From assembly GCF_001039355.2 (NCBI RefSeq), contig NW_019773847.1:1327679-1387678 (forward strand): a DNA stretch of 60,000 bases, in the 5' to 3' direction. The DNA is from Lingula anatina (Eukaryota > Brachiopoda > Lingulata > Lingulida > Lingulidae). Positions within the stretch are counted from its first letter, which is position 1. Each line of letters begins with the position of its first letter. The translations under genes and the position numbers were made by a program. Of the stretch, positions 22,201 to 36,900 are shown piece after piece. The notes below the pieces were generated by a model that worked only from the letters and a program-made list of their open reading frames with translations, did no database searches and was not told the origin of the DNA.

Positions 22201-25200
22201 ATAGCCTGTCATCTTTTGGATGAATTCTATATTTTCTTTGAAATACAATGAATGCAAAAAGATTGTTCCAAACAAATGGACCGAATCGTATTATTATATC
22301 GCTGTTTCTTTTGAATTCCAGCCTTAAGTTGGTCTGCGTGGTTTGACAGAGACAATCCATCCGGCAGCGGAGACGTGGAAACTCTGTCTGGTCAAAATGT
22401 AAATATTGAACTCCATTGAGAGTTTGTGATAAATACCTTATCAATTTCTTAGAGGATCTCTTAAATTTCTTAGAGGATCATGTAAATTTTAACCTGATTT
22501 CTCCCAAAATATTACTAATTGAAGTGAACACATATTTTGTCTTATTCTTCCCCTTAGTTCGTTGTGATAAAAAGCGAGTCTACAAACGTATGTCCAAGGT
22601 GCACTTTTGCTTTGAAAAAATTATTACAGGAACTGGGACCCGTCTGCCCCAGTGGTTCCCCTATTTCAGCACAGTGCCGCGTCAAACGCAGTGGCGCCAT
22701 CTTTACTACAACAAGTGGATCACCACCAAACGTGCTCTCTCACAGATGTACACCAACCGAGGGTCTTGTCTGTAAAAACTCTGATCAATCTGGTTCTGGT
22801 TGTAGAGACTACGAGATCCGATATCTGTGTCCCAAGCCATGTAAGCTTACACTTTTAAGAGGCAATTCAGAGTGAGAAGAGCCGAGTGCTACATAGGCCA
22901 CGACCTAAATAAGGCGGAACTACATGAGAGAAAGCCCGCTTAAAATCTTATAATGGTCTCTCCGCCTCTCTCACGCCTCCCCGCGCGTGGTCCCTCGACC
23001 GGTTGAATTGAGTCGGGATTTAATTACTGGGCCCCTGCAGGGACGACGCGTGGGGAGGCGTGTGAGAGACGGAGAGACCATTACAGGATTAAGCGGTCTT
23101 CCTTTTATGTAGGTCCGCCATATTTAAGCCGTGGCCTAGCTAGCACTCGGCTCTTCTCATTCTGAATGACCTCTAAGAGTACCTTTTTTAATTCTAATCA
23201 AAACAATTATTGGTTTTATTTTGAAAGAGTGATAATTTCGTGCTTGGTGCAAATTACCCTACGTTCGAGGTCATGTATAGCCTATTCTTTATGTTGTTTA
23301 CGTACAGGGTGTAAGTTCATCTTTATTCTTTTCAAATTTTAAAGTCTTAAACAAATAAATTTATTCATGTTTTAAAAAGTGTACATGGACCGTATTATTG
23401 CAGCTGCCCTAGAGACCGAAGGTCCTCCAACGAACGACAGTACTACGTCTCAACTCGCCTGTTACTACGTGGAAACACGTGACGACAACACCACTATATC
23501 TGACAATGTGAACTGCACTGCTGAGTTACCACCGCTGTGCGAATTCACGTTGAATATCGGTGGCAACAACGCCGTGCAGCAAAATGAAACTGTCCGTGAG
23601 TATTTTTTTTAGTAAAAGTTATATATGATTAATCAAGTGAATTGTCTTGGAAAAGGTGACCCCTGTAAAGAAATTCTGTATGCTTTTCATATAACTTTGT
23701 ATTGACATGCTGGTACAAAAAATACATAAGAATACAAGAAATTTTCGCCACTTTAAATTGGGGTCAATTGCTTTCACATTTATAATTGGTTAATTATAAA
23801 AAACATACCTTTTTTACTAAATGTTATTGCTTTCACAGAGACCACTACTATTCGGCCAATTGACACCAATTTCTGTGTGGACGAGACCAGACGATGTTAT
23901 TCTATCGGAATCCATCCACTCACATATGACAGGGCAAAAGAAAACTGTAATAACAAATGGGGTGAATTCAGATTGTGGGACCTAAATAGTCCAGCCGTTG
24001 AGCGAGCTATAGATGTGGCAGTGGGTTCCCACACGTTGTCGTCTTTATGGGTCTCTGAGGCTACGGCAGAATGTGAGTAATTAGGCCTACACAAAATCTT
24101 TAGTGCTGAACTCTGACATCACCTTAAAATAGGAGTTTTTCTGCAACAAGTATTGCAATATTTTCAAACCCTGTACTCTATTGTTAACTTTTGATATGTA
24201 AAATTTATATTTCTCTTTTCCGTATATTAACATATTTTACTTGAAAGACTCGAAAGCCACTTAAGAAACAAAATGTACATTGTCATAAAGAACTTTCAAA
24301 CAAAACGGTAGCTACGGGACATGTTTTTTTTTACTATACTGACAGTCAATGAAAACGCATGATTTACAGTATTTATCATTAATATTTTAAGTTCCTTTGG
24401 CACATTTAGAAAATAACAGTTTTCGTGTGAAATATGATCCATTATTCAGTCACACAAGGTGAAATAAAGGTCAGAAAAGATCATTAAAGTGCAAGGTCAC
24501 ATGATCAAATCTCTTTGGTTCCGCCCAGCCTCCAGCGGCCCGTAGTCGCCCGTCCAGTGTCAGACGTGGCATCACTGAACTTTTTTGTCATGTGTCATAC
24601 TGGATTTGGTGACAACCTTAAATAGGCTTAATTAATTACCTTTTGTAGGCCTTTTGAACCTGATTAATTCACACCAATCACGAGACAGGAAAAACACATC
24701 ATTTTGTAACAGCTGATCACAAAATCAATGAAGCGGAAATTTTAAACATCCGAGTGGTCAGCCCACTCTCTTATGACCAAACAAGTGCATTTGTACTCGT
24801 TCATATGGTTGGAATCGATTCTCGGTAAAAAAAAGTACAAGAATGTTTTCTGATGCGCTTTAAGTGACTGTCAATATATAATTCTAAAACTCTTTAAAAT
24901 CTTTGCAGTGCTCGGAGGGAACGATACTTCAATAAACAGCACAGTCGCTGGCTGCCCTTTTATCAATCGCACTGCAGGTTATGCACTTGAATATGCAAAT
25001 TGTGAGGAACGTCTGCCTTTTGTATGCAGTGACTGGGGTAGGTTGCAGTTCAAAGACCGTTATGTGCTAAATCATAATAAAAGGATCATTTTGAATTCGA
25101 TTCATAAGAACTATGCTGTATTTTAATACATTTAAAAACTAACATCGTATGTTATCATTTTAAAAATTTGTAGCAGACATTTTGGATTTAAATAAGGTCG

Positions 25201-28200
25201 TTGAGTTTTTTAAAATCTTTGGTGTGAATGTTTTATGTGTCCTCTGCCGTTATTATATTGGGGGCTACAATTACATATATTAGTGTGCAACCCTTTTTCA
25301 GATATGTATGGTCACCCGTATCCCAGAGACGACTTCTGCATCTTTGATGTCAACCAGTGCTTCAGCAGCAGTCCCTCGGCTCTGCAGTACGACCACGCTC
25401 GGCGGGTGTGCTCAGAGTTTGGCTGGGAGATGGGGACCGCGTTTGGAGAGCAGTTCCGTGGAATGTGGAGCTCTGCCATGGAACGCAATGACTGGGACGG
25501 AATGTGGACTGGACTGGTGGCATGTAAGTATAGAGAATATGATGATATCAACTTTGTAAGGTACAGCTGTTATTAACTTTTCTTACTTCTTTCTAGGGTC
25601 ATTGAACATCTTTAAGCATGCACGGGTATACATGTACCATACCGCATGTAAATTGAAATCATTGCCACGAGAGATAACATACATTGATTAAAATACCATT
25701 GTAGTGACTCCTTTGTTTTATTTTTAAATCCCATGATTTTGTTGCTGTATGGTGTTCTCTTATTATTTCAGCTTACGACGAGTTTCACAACCTGAGCTTA
25801 TACTATGATAATTGGGGCGTAAAGGTGGATGATGATGTTATGACGTTCGTGACCTTCAATGAGGAGGGCTGTGTTGTTTTCAGGAATGGAAACTTCAACG
25901 TGGAAAGTTGTGAGCAAGATCTAAACTATACCTGTGTATATTGGGGTAAGCTAGTGCAAAAGTAGATTGACAATATCAAAACGTTATCTCCAAAAGCGCC
26001 GATAAAGATGCCGGGAGATATCAGAGCCTCTGGTTAAGTCACAAAATATGCCCTCAGTTAATTTGGGTTAACACGTTGTAAGTTTTTTTTCCCGAAAACC
26101 GGGTTTAAGCTCCAAACTGGGAAATAAACAAATATTGCTTAAGAATGGTTTTCCCCGTACCTAGAATATAAATGTGTAAATTTGATATATGAAATGTTAA
26201 TCTTATTATGGTTATAAGTTATTTTATATATTATAATGCTGGTATTACTTTTCCCTCTTATTTTTATTAATTTACATCCAGGCAGGTATGAAGATAATTA
26301 TAGTTTACTCTTTTTATGACATACATGTACATTTTAATATTTCAGTCAATATCAGAGAAGGACAATTATTGCTGATGTTTTGCTGTCTAATTTCTTGTTT
26401 AGATGTTAAGCCAGTACAACCAGACTTCAACATATCTATGGTTTAAAAGTTTGACAAAGCCTTACTAGAAGCCTGTTTAAAAACAGAAAAAAGAGGCTTA
26501 AACTATAAAATCGCCCCTTAATCTTTTCCACATTCAAAAAGAAACGTGTCCATTACAGTTGACGGTGGAGAGCAGATGACCTTCACGACATGCCATAATG
26601 GATTGTGTTACGACACCTACAAACAGCAGCTGCCGTATGAGGACGCTGTGAACACGTGTTTGTACAATTACGCCTCTCTGTTGTCATTGAGCAAGACAGA
26701 ACAAAAGTGGCTAAGGACATACTTCAGAAACTTTTACGGAAATATGACACTGTGGGCGGGATGGAAATCGAGTGAGAATCATTTTCCGTGTTTCGTCGTA
26801 CTGCAAATCTCTTACAATAGATGTAGATCTTTGTGGTAAAGGTATTTGAAATAACCAGTGTACGTGTTGTAGCCTGCAAAACGTTAAATCAAAATAATGT
26901 CACTAGTAATTGTGTAGTAAAATTAACCCTACTCTGGTGTGCACAACATCATGGGCAATTGCTGTTAAGATCCACAGCGTAACTGAAAAATGTTATTAAA
27001 GCATAATTTTGTATGTTGATAATTTTTCAAATATCTTTCAGTTGTCTCAGTGAATGGTACCTATGACATCGTTCCATCAGATACATCGAGTAATGTCAAT
27101 GGGCTTATTTACGGTGTGGATGTCTCTGCCCTTGATAGAGTCGGTTGCTTTGTAGTCGCAGAAAGCAATGGGTACAATGCTACCCTGGAGAATTGTAACT
27201 CCTCCCACTATTTTACATGCATTCGAGAAGAAGGTAAGTAACAGGCGTATGGATTTTTAGTCATGGTCGTAAAGTAGCTAGGTTGAGACAGACGAGACAC
27301 TTGTGTCGCCAATAGTTTCCCCAGATTTGTGCCAGTGATATTGAAGGAGTAATTTGCTTTATCCCTATACAACCTCAAGCCATGGGTTTGATTTTTGTTT
27401 TATTGTTTGTTTACCATGATCATGATCAAAGTAGCAGCTTGGACTGTTCTTTTCGTGAATTTCAGGTCCGTTTTTGGAAGCTTTAAATATATGAAAAAAA
27501 TTGACATATTATTCTCGAAAATTTTTATCATATCACAGAATTAGTTCTGGCATTGTTAAGAACTGCCATCAATATTTCAAATAAAATGATATCTTATATA
27601 TTTAAATAACTCATCTAGTACCCATTGGAGTGGATTGCAGCCCAAATATGGATGGCAGCGAGTACCGGGGTCCAATCAACCACACCAGAGAAGGACTTCC
27701 ATGTCAGCGGTGGGATGAACAGACGCCAAACTCGCACCAGTTTGTAGATCCTGATATGTTCCCAGATACCACCCTATGGCAGACACAGAACTTCTGCCGT
27801 AATCCAAACAACGCTCCCGAAGGACCCTGGTGTTACACTATTAATGGGACAGGATGGGGCTTTTGTGACATCCCTTCATGTAAAGGTCAGTTGACAACAG
27901 TGTGTTCGTCATACTTTATCTTACATGCTGATATGTTTGCATTAGATAATAACAAACTGTAATTTTGCAAGACGAAGACTGTAGACCTGCCACTGACTTG
28001 CAGACGTACATTTTATTGACAAGTAGATTATTAAAGATTGTTTTTTTTTAACGAAAATGCTCCTAGATTTTAAGTTACATTCCAGTAAACATCCCAGGAT
28101 GATTCCAGTAAAGCTGGTTTATCAGAGCCATTTTTTCATGTAAACAATTCGAAGATTGTATCCCGTCATATTAATCAATATCAATTATATATTCAACGTA

Positions 28201-30851
28201 TAGGAGGAAAAACTGGTGCTGGAGCAAGCTTAACCATACGCCCATCGTTAGACAGGGAAACAGCAAACTTCACGGCACCCACCGGCCCAGGCTACTCGGG
28301 AGATTTGGCTCTTGTGGGATACTTCAAAATTGAGAGAAGCAATGCATCTTTTCAGTCTGCCTCCGCGATATACGCTCATAACTTCAAAATTGTAAATTCC
28401 TTGGTTGAAATGTGGAGTGGTGGACTTATAATCCTTCAGCAAGCAGTTCTGCACCACAACAGCTACATTGAGTTGCCTACTGTTATTAATCTTATAGCCA
28501 CGGAGGACATCGTCTTGGACTCGGGATCATTGTACAATGTAACACTAAACATCGTATCATCTGGGCAGGTTACGTTTCAGTCAAACTCTATTTCACACTC
28601 CGTCATTAACATTGAAACCAACAGCTCGGTGATATTTTCAACGACTTTTTTAGGAATGTCCAACATAACTTTGGTTTTGCCAGACAATTTCACTGCGGAG
28701 GATGCCACGATTGAAGAAAATAGCTTTATGTTACATTGTTTTATCACATACGTCATCAATGGGAACGTGACTACAGTTGTAAACAACCCGTCCACTACCA
28801 CTTCCACCACCACCACCACCTCCACAACAACTACTACTACCCCCAGACCACCTACTACCACAGAAGAAGAAAAAGGTATATTTCAAATCGTCTTTCAGTA
28901 ACACCAATAACGATCTGTGTTCAATCTACAAGCAATGCTTTTCTTGCCCATGTAGTGTATATAGGTATCCATGTAGTGTATATATGTATCCATGTGTTGA
29001 TTTTAAAATGAACTGTTTTCCTTGATTGATTTAGCACAATACTAATGAGGCATGGACGATGTAGGGAAACTGATTTTTTTATCTGTTGCAGAAATCACAT
29101 CTGAGAAAACAGAAACCACATCTGAGAAAACAGAGACGACGACAGAAAAACTTTCTGGGGGTACGTTCCTACTATTGATTTTACCTGTTTGCTTGAAATA
29201 CCTACACACAAGGAATGTTTTTTAAAAGATCAAGTAAGGAGGGTAAAAAATTGAAAACAGCCTCGAGATTTGTTCCATTTTATTTAATTTCAGAAACGAC
29301 TACAGAAGCGGAAGATACAAATAATTTAGGAACCACTGATCTCCCAGGTAAGTAAGTGACATGAGCACAGCCTGTATAATATAGCAGTAGTTGAACGGCC
29401 ATATCCTAGGTATAGATCATGCAATAACCAGCGAAAGATAACCTCAATTTTCGGTTAGAAACGTACAGTATTGAAATGGAACAATTATACTACACTGAAC
29501 AATATTGCCGAGGTTGATATATCATATACTCATTCCTCGGAAACTTGTGAAAAAGTTTTAGAAACCACCAACCAATAGTAACGCTTGCTTCAACACAGTT
29601 GAAACATTGCTGTCCCCAACCTAATTAAGTCACTGCTTCCACCAGCGGGATTCGAGACTCGACTTCGAAGATACAGCGCTATAACGCATGGAAATAATAA
29701 AATTCGATTATCTATTTTAGAGACTACGACTATGGTGTCTATAAGCGATGGACTTGATAGTTTGAATGACATAGCGTCTGGAAATCTGACCACAGACGAA
29801 GCCGTGGCCGTCATGAACAATCTTGTAACCACGCTAAACTTCATGAGTTCGGTAAGTTTAGCTGTACTTGATCAGTGTATTTCATCCCGTTTTGCACAGA
29901 TAGAAAAATATCAGTTGACCAGTTAACGCAGATGTGCCTATATAACTACCTATTTTTGTTATATTAGACAAAGAACATTCCGTATGAAGAAAGAGTCAGT
30001 GTTACACGACTCCTTTTATATTTGCCGAAATTGAAAACAAAGTGAAACATTGTCTTTCATCAATATTCAATTGTGTTGTTAATTTTAAAATCCTAAAATG
30101 CACATCGTTAGTAATGAAATTGATGCATAACTGACCTACTTAAACTTTCCTATTCTGCAAATTTTTATTGTAGAATAAGAACGCGACAGGCGCCAATACA
30201 ACGAAGGCCGAAGCCAGGGCCGCTAATATTCAGGTGAGTAATAGTCGATTAAACATTTTATAATTATAATTATCTTATTACATGTCATAACTATTGTTGA
30301 ATAGAAGAATGAGTGATCCCCATATTCTTGATGATATTCCCCTATTTTTTTCACCTCCTCCGAGGAAGTTGTTTTCAGCTGTGTCTGTTCGTCCGTCACC
30401 AGCCTAACTTAAAAAATTATATGTATGTATGGACTTTGGTGAAATTTTCAGGATAGGTCAGCAATGGGCTACTTAAAAGTTATTAGATTTTTAACATTTG
30501 TCTTTTTATTATTATAATTATTTTATCTTTATATGATTTCATTTTTGGTTACAATAAAGGCGCGGAAGCAAGTGGTGAACGCCGTTCTCTCCATTACTTC
30601 TGCCAACTTCTCCGGATCTATTGGTGATATTCAAAACCTTGCTGGAGTACTAAGCGATGTTACTCAGACCCCCGGAGAGTTGGATAATGACGCAATGGTA
30701 AGGTCTTTGACTTTTTATATATCATTTATTTCCTAATTATGTTCATTATAGTCCATATGTCGTTATTTGTTAACAAAGAAAACATCATGAAAGCTGCTAC
30801 ATGTACATGTTACCCGGTAGCTTTCACTAAAGCGATAGATAGATTTGCTTA

Positions 30852-30903
<52 letters not shown>

Positions 30904-33900
30904 TATTTCTAAAGGGAAATGTCTTATAATGTTGTACTGTGTCAAAAAGACAGTAAAATGGTGACAGACTGAATATTAGTTCACGCTACTGAAGGAGAAA
31001 TATAAAAGGCAGACAATCCAACTGGGGGTAAACCGCTAAAACAGTTATTTTCCTTTAAGGTCAATACAATGGCCGCGTCCGATATGTTAGTGGACCAGCT
31101 GACCAGTAGCTCGGCCGCCAGCGTGGAAGAATTGGTCAGCGTCTCGGGAAGTAAGTCACTATTCAATTTTTTTTTCAAAATGTATTTGATATCCTTGATA
31201 CTCTATGTACAACATGCCTTCAAAAAGTTAAGCACATAAGATGTATAGAAGAAACATGCGTATATATTTCCTATATTTAGATAAGGATAACGGATAACGA
31301 AAACTTACTACGATTAAACTGGTCTCTGTTTAACAATTATCTATTCCAGACATAGCGGCGGCAGTGGGAAATATCATTGCTGCTGCAGCGCCTGCAACAA
31401 GTGCCGTTACCGCACCAACCAAACAGGCGGCTAACCAAATGACAGAGGCAGAAAAACAACTGGTAAGCTAATCGTTAAAGCTACTTTGATGACTCATGTT
31501 GGTAAAACTTTTCAAAGGGCTATTCGTAAAAATTCTCATTTGCAGGTGACATGAGTAGGACTTTTTTTTTTTTTGCAACGATGTTTTGGTTGAAATACAG
31601 AACAATTGCTGTAGCACTTATTTATGTCTGAATAGAATGTATTAGAAGCGGCATCGGACGCTTATTTTTACAGGCCAAGGACGTCGCCAAAAAGACAGAG
31701 GCACTGTTCAGTAAAGTGGCAACTAACCTCTTCACCAAGATGAACGAGACTGCCACCCCTGTGGAGATTTCCTCGCCGACAGTCACTATGGCCGTGCAAA
31801 AGTTCACTCCCAAGGCGGAGACCTCTGCTATTAAGACGCGGGATGTATCATTGAAATTGCCTCCTATTACTTCGGCTGGTGGACAGAGCGTAAATATGAA
31901 GGTTAGTCTGTTTGTTTAGGACTTCTTCTGAATTGTGTCTGAATAAACGGAATGATTTTTAATTGGTTTAAAAACTGTCAGTTAAGGAGGCGAATCAGCA
32001 ATTTTATAAAACGTATCTAAAATTAAAGATGTAAACAACATGGGAAAATGTCAGTTCTTTTAGTCCTAATCATATTATTTATATGCTTTGTGCAGGTCCT
32101 TACCTTCAAACGGAACCCCTACACATTTGGCAACGGTTCAGAACACGTGAACTCTCCAGTCACCGCCATTGACATGTCCCTGGCAGACGGCTCCTCCCTC
32201 TCTTTGGACTCTGACATGGAAGCAGAGCTCGACACCTCAAATGTCGGTGCCGCCATTCAGGCTGATGATATTGACACGAGTAACGTCACTGCTGAGACAG
32301 TCGCCTACCATGTCTACGACATTACTTCTACTCACGCAGCCCTCAAAATTGATATTGGAAAACCCAGTCCAACTGCTTTGTATAAATACCTTGGGAAGAT
32401 GGACGCCTATCCGACAGATTCTGATAATGATTTTTATTTTGAAGTGAGGGACAACATCACAGTATCTCGGAAAACTTGGAACGTGAATGAATTTTTCAGA
32501 AACAATGTATTTTCCATCTTCATTCCTGCTAGAGAGCTAACTACTACGGGAAAATTCTACGTTCTTATTACGAAAATTGAAGGTAAGTTTTTGTGGAAGT
32601 AAAGCACTTATCGATAAGGTAAATTTTCACTTTAATTGTGTTATCTTTAATACTCATTTCACAAAATTACTTTTAAAATATTCTTCTGTAGGGTTTATAT
32701 TTTTTACAATATTGATTTACCTTATCATGGCTTTCATTTATAAATATTTTATAATAATAATAATATAACCATCATGGATCACCACCGAAATGTAATAAAT
32801 TTTAACTTAGTCCATTTCTGATCTATCTTTTGAAATCGCTCTCCAAATCTGCCTCAGCACTGACTTTGATAAATTAAATGTCTTTCCTAGATACAACGTC
32901 AGGCGGCTCAACCTCAAGTAGGAGGCTTCTTGCTGTGGGCAGTAACGACAGTTATTCTCTGGAGTCTGTCTCCATGGAAGCACGAGTCTGGGATGACGCC
33001 ACCAGTTCTTGGAAGACATCGTCTAATTTAGAGGTAAAGTAAAGTTGAGTTGTCACCTGAACCTTTACAAAAATACTTGATTTTCCTGATGTAAATATAA
33101 ACTGATGGCATAGCTTAAACAGACCCCTTTAATACTTCTGGTAAAGGCAAGTTTAACAATGATATAATAATGTGCATCAGTTAAGATTCTCTTCTACGAT
33201 TAGAATAATTTCAACATACGGGGTTAATAATGTTAAGATACTACTTTCACATTCTAGGTTGATCCAAATTCCTCTAAAGACAAGGTTGTTTTTAAGAGCA
33301 ATTTCTTCGGATCATTCTGTGCGGGCCTGTTTATCCCTCCAAACAAAATTGACTTTGATAGGGTGTTTGCCAACTTTGACACCCTGTTGGCGGACAACCC
33401 TATTGTTCTTATCATCCTGTGCAGCATCGTCTGCCTCTACTTGCTGTTGGTCATATGGGCCAGGAGAGCAGACCTTTATGACAGACAGTCGGTAAGTCCA
33501 CTAGTAGACACATGTGAATACAATGAAAATGCTAAAAATAGATAAATTAAAATGATCAGGAAAATTAAGTGAAAGAATTTTGCTTACCTTTTTAAAATTT
33601 TGCCTCTCTATTCAACTTTCGTTATTTAACGTTACGACAACGTAACTACACTCGCAGCAACGAGGTTTTAATGAATTAAGCTAGTGTATTTATTGGGAAT
33701 AAATACGCGAGGTAATTTGTTTGATGGTGTTGTCTTGATTATGTTTAATACAGGATGACACGTACCGATATGGTACAGCTTTGATTCTACATGTACATAT
33801 ATAGTTTTAAAATAATCTAAATTAACCGATAAAATGTCATTTTTAGTGGGATTACTATCCACTCATTGATAACAGGTCCTCAGACACGTTTTGCTATCGT

Positions 33901-36900
33901 GTGAGCGTCTTCACTGGAATGAGAAGGCACGCTGGCACCACTGCCAATGTCTTCGTGGTTTTGTATGGCTCTCGAGGTAAAACTAAACCCAGAGTGGTCA
34001 TGGACGGATGCAGGAAGGTAAACAACTGAATTTTCTGTGAAATTAATGCTGCATTTACTTATAAAGTTTTACCAATAATGTAAGCTCTATAGGATGATAT
34101 AAAATGCTTTTAAAAGTGCGAAAAAATAGATATCACATTACGGCGCGCATACTTGTGTATGTAATGACGGAGGTTTGGCTCAGATATTTAACATAGTTAA
34201 AAGTGATAAACGTTTGCACCAATTCTTCACTTCAGAACTTCGATAGAGGCAGCATATCTAACTTTTTGCTGAAGACCGACAAAGACCTTGGTCGACTGAA
34301 GCATATTCAGATATGGCATGATAACTCTGGCAAGAATCCGGCGTGGTACTTGTCCAAAGTGATCATTTTTGACGTCTTAAAGAAAAAGAGGTGAGAGATG
34401 AGATCACATAAAAAGTTCTGTGTTTGTGGGAATTTATAGTCTGGGAGTTAATGTTATAAAAATCTATTGTTGTTGTGCTACCTCAATTTTTGGCACTTAA
34501 CCGTATTTTTCTATAATCATAGATTTTATGTTAATTTTTTTTTTCATTTTCTTGGCACAGATATTTCTTTGCGTGCGCTAACTGGATCGCAGAAGACCGA
34601 GGGGAATGTAGAACAGACCGCCTTCTTAAAGGTCTACAAGAAAGCGACATGAAAGATTTCAAATCACTGTTTAATGACCACACGCGTAAAAACGCTTTCG
34701 ACGACCATATCTGGCTGTCAGTTTTTAAGCGTCCAACACGCAGTCGCTTTAGCCGCGTCCAGAGATTGTCCTGCTGTTTAGCTGTGCTGTTCCTGTTTAT
34801 GATCACTAACGCAATGTGGTTTAAAACGGACGAGAACAACCCCAGCGCCAGTAACTCCGGAATCGATTTGGGATTCATCAAGATAACGTACCAGCAGGTG
34901 TTTGTTGGTTTCATGGGAGCATGCATAGTAGTCCCTCCCACAGTGATAGTAATGGAGATTTTCCGCCGAGCTAAACCGCGCCAAAGAAAAGGGGTGATAA
35001 TGGAAAAGATACTTCAAGAACATCTTCCGAGCAACAAAGTAGACATTATCTCCCAAAAATCACAAGTAGAAATTGAGGTCGCTGAAGACGTCGAAGATGA
35101 TGAAAATGTCAAGAAGAAAAAGAAACGAAAAATCGAGCTACCATGGTGGTCCATTGTTTTTGGCTACATTTTGTTATTCATTATGACATTTACTGGTGGA
35201 TTCTTCACACTTTTGTACAGTCTTGACTGGGGAAGGGAGAAATCGTTGGAATGGCTGGCAACAATGCTGTTTGCCTTCTTGGAATCTGTCTTTGTGGTTC
35301 AGCCAATCAAGGTATGTTGTAGTGAACATTTTGATACATGAAAATGATACTCAGTATGCATTTTGTATTCAAATTAACCGTGTTGTTTTCCCGCGCAAAT
35401 GTGGATCAACGTCGTATAAGGTACGATTTGGTTTATTCCAGTTGCTCCTCCTGGCCTTTGTCTTCTCCTGCATCTTGAGAATACCAAACATGGATGGCGA
35501 GGAGTCGGAAGATGACCTAGATTCTCTTGTTGCACCACCAGAAAAAATTCCACAGGACGGTAGGTTTAAGTGTTTGACAAACCTTCTGTTAACATCGGGG
35601 AAACTTGATCACATGATGTAATGTATTCGTAGGATTAGTACCGTATAGGGATGTAAGCTTTTTGTCTTTGAATGGAATAATATATCATATCAATCTATTG
35701 CAAAAAATATGGTTGTTTCTTATTTACAGTACGTTTTCCCGATGGTCTTGTTATACCTAATTCTGAGCCCGACTTCGAGGAAGAAGACGAGGATGTGGAG
35801 AGACGAAAGCTAGAAAACGAACGAGACAAACAGCTGTCGGCCAAGGTACGGGAGACCGTGATATACATACTGAACCTGGCACTCCTCATTTGGATTTGTT
35901 CTGCCAACAGAGACTCCAACTTCTTCTTGCAGAACTCCGCTCTGAAGGGACAGATTTCCGTCAGTGGAAAATATGTAAGCTACATTTCAATTTATTAATC
36001 ATTTTAAATGTATTCTATAGCTTCATGTACATATATGTTAAGCTTATCTGCGTTATCTAAAGTGCAATAACAATATTTTTGTCTACCACTTAGACTGTCT
36101 CAATGGAAAGTGTATACGACTACATTAAAGTGGTGGTTCTGCCTGCTGCTTTTCCATCGGCGGACTACAATGGCAATGCCCTTGCCTCCTACGATCAGCA
36201 GTTTATTAGTGATATGGACGGCTTGAGGATGGGGCCCGTACGTCTGCGCCAAGCTAGAGTCAGACAAGGTACTTCAAGTAAAATCATATGTGTTGCTTGA
36301 TAAAGACGTGGAACGAAGCTCATTGCACGATAATTAATGAGAAATTAAAAGAACAATTTGAAACGATTGACAACAGGTTTCTAAGTGTGAATACATGCGG
36401 ATTGCAATCTTTTGTTTTTGATTTTAGACGCTGGAACATTGCCACGGCTCATGAAGGGCTTATTCGATTCTGCCGAGGTATCATACAATGATAATGATGA
36501 GGAAAGCCGAAATTTCAATCCAGGTTTGCAAACTCTTTCTTTTTCTTTCGTTTTTATTTTCTTCTTTATTTTTCACCACTAGATAGTCTGAACAATACCC
36601 CAAGCTATTTCACTTAATTGGTGTAGCTTTTTTCTTCGTCAAATTTTGAAAATAATTTAGCAGTCGTGTCTAGTATGCATTTGATCTATATTAGATGCAA
36701 TTAATTATACACTTATTTCTTTAATTTAACAAAAAATCTATTTCATTGGTTTTCTCTCCTTTTAGCTTGGGAGCTCCCCTCTCTGGTATCTCCATATGAC
36801 AACACCACCACTGCGTTCACATACCACGGCGCAGTGATGCACGAACATTCTCACAGCGGCCATTTTCAGACGTACAAACCAGGGGGATATGTGGTGGAAT

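Noticed and set aside
22416-22775. Arg/Tyr-rich plus-strand frame ending in TAA across the WxxW exon
   Set aside because: It is a shadow frame. The neighbouring frame has the conserved WxxW cysteines and intron phase.
30763-30945. Tyr/Ile-repeat frame
   Set aside because: It is a translation of the (TA)n microsatellite.
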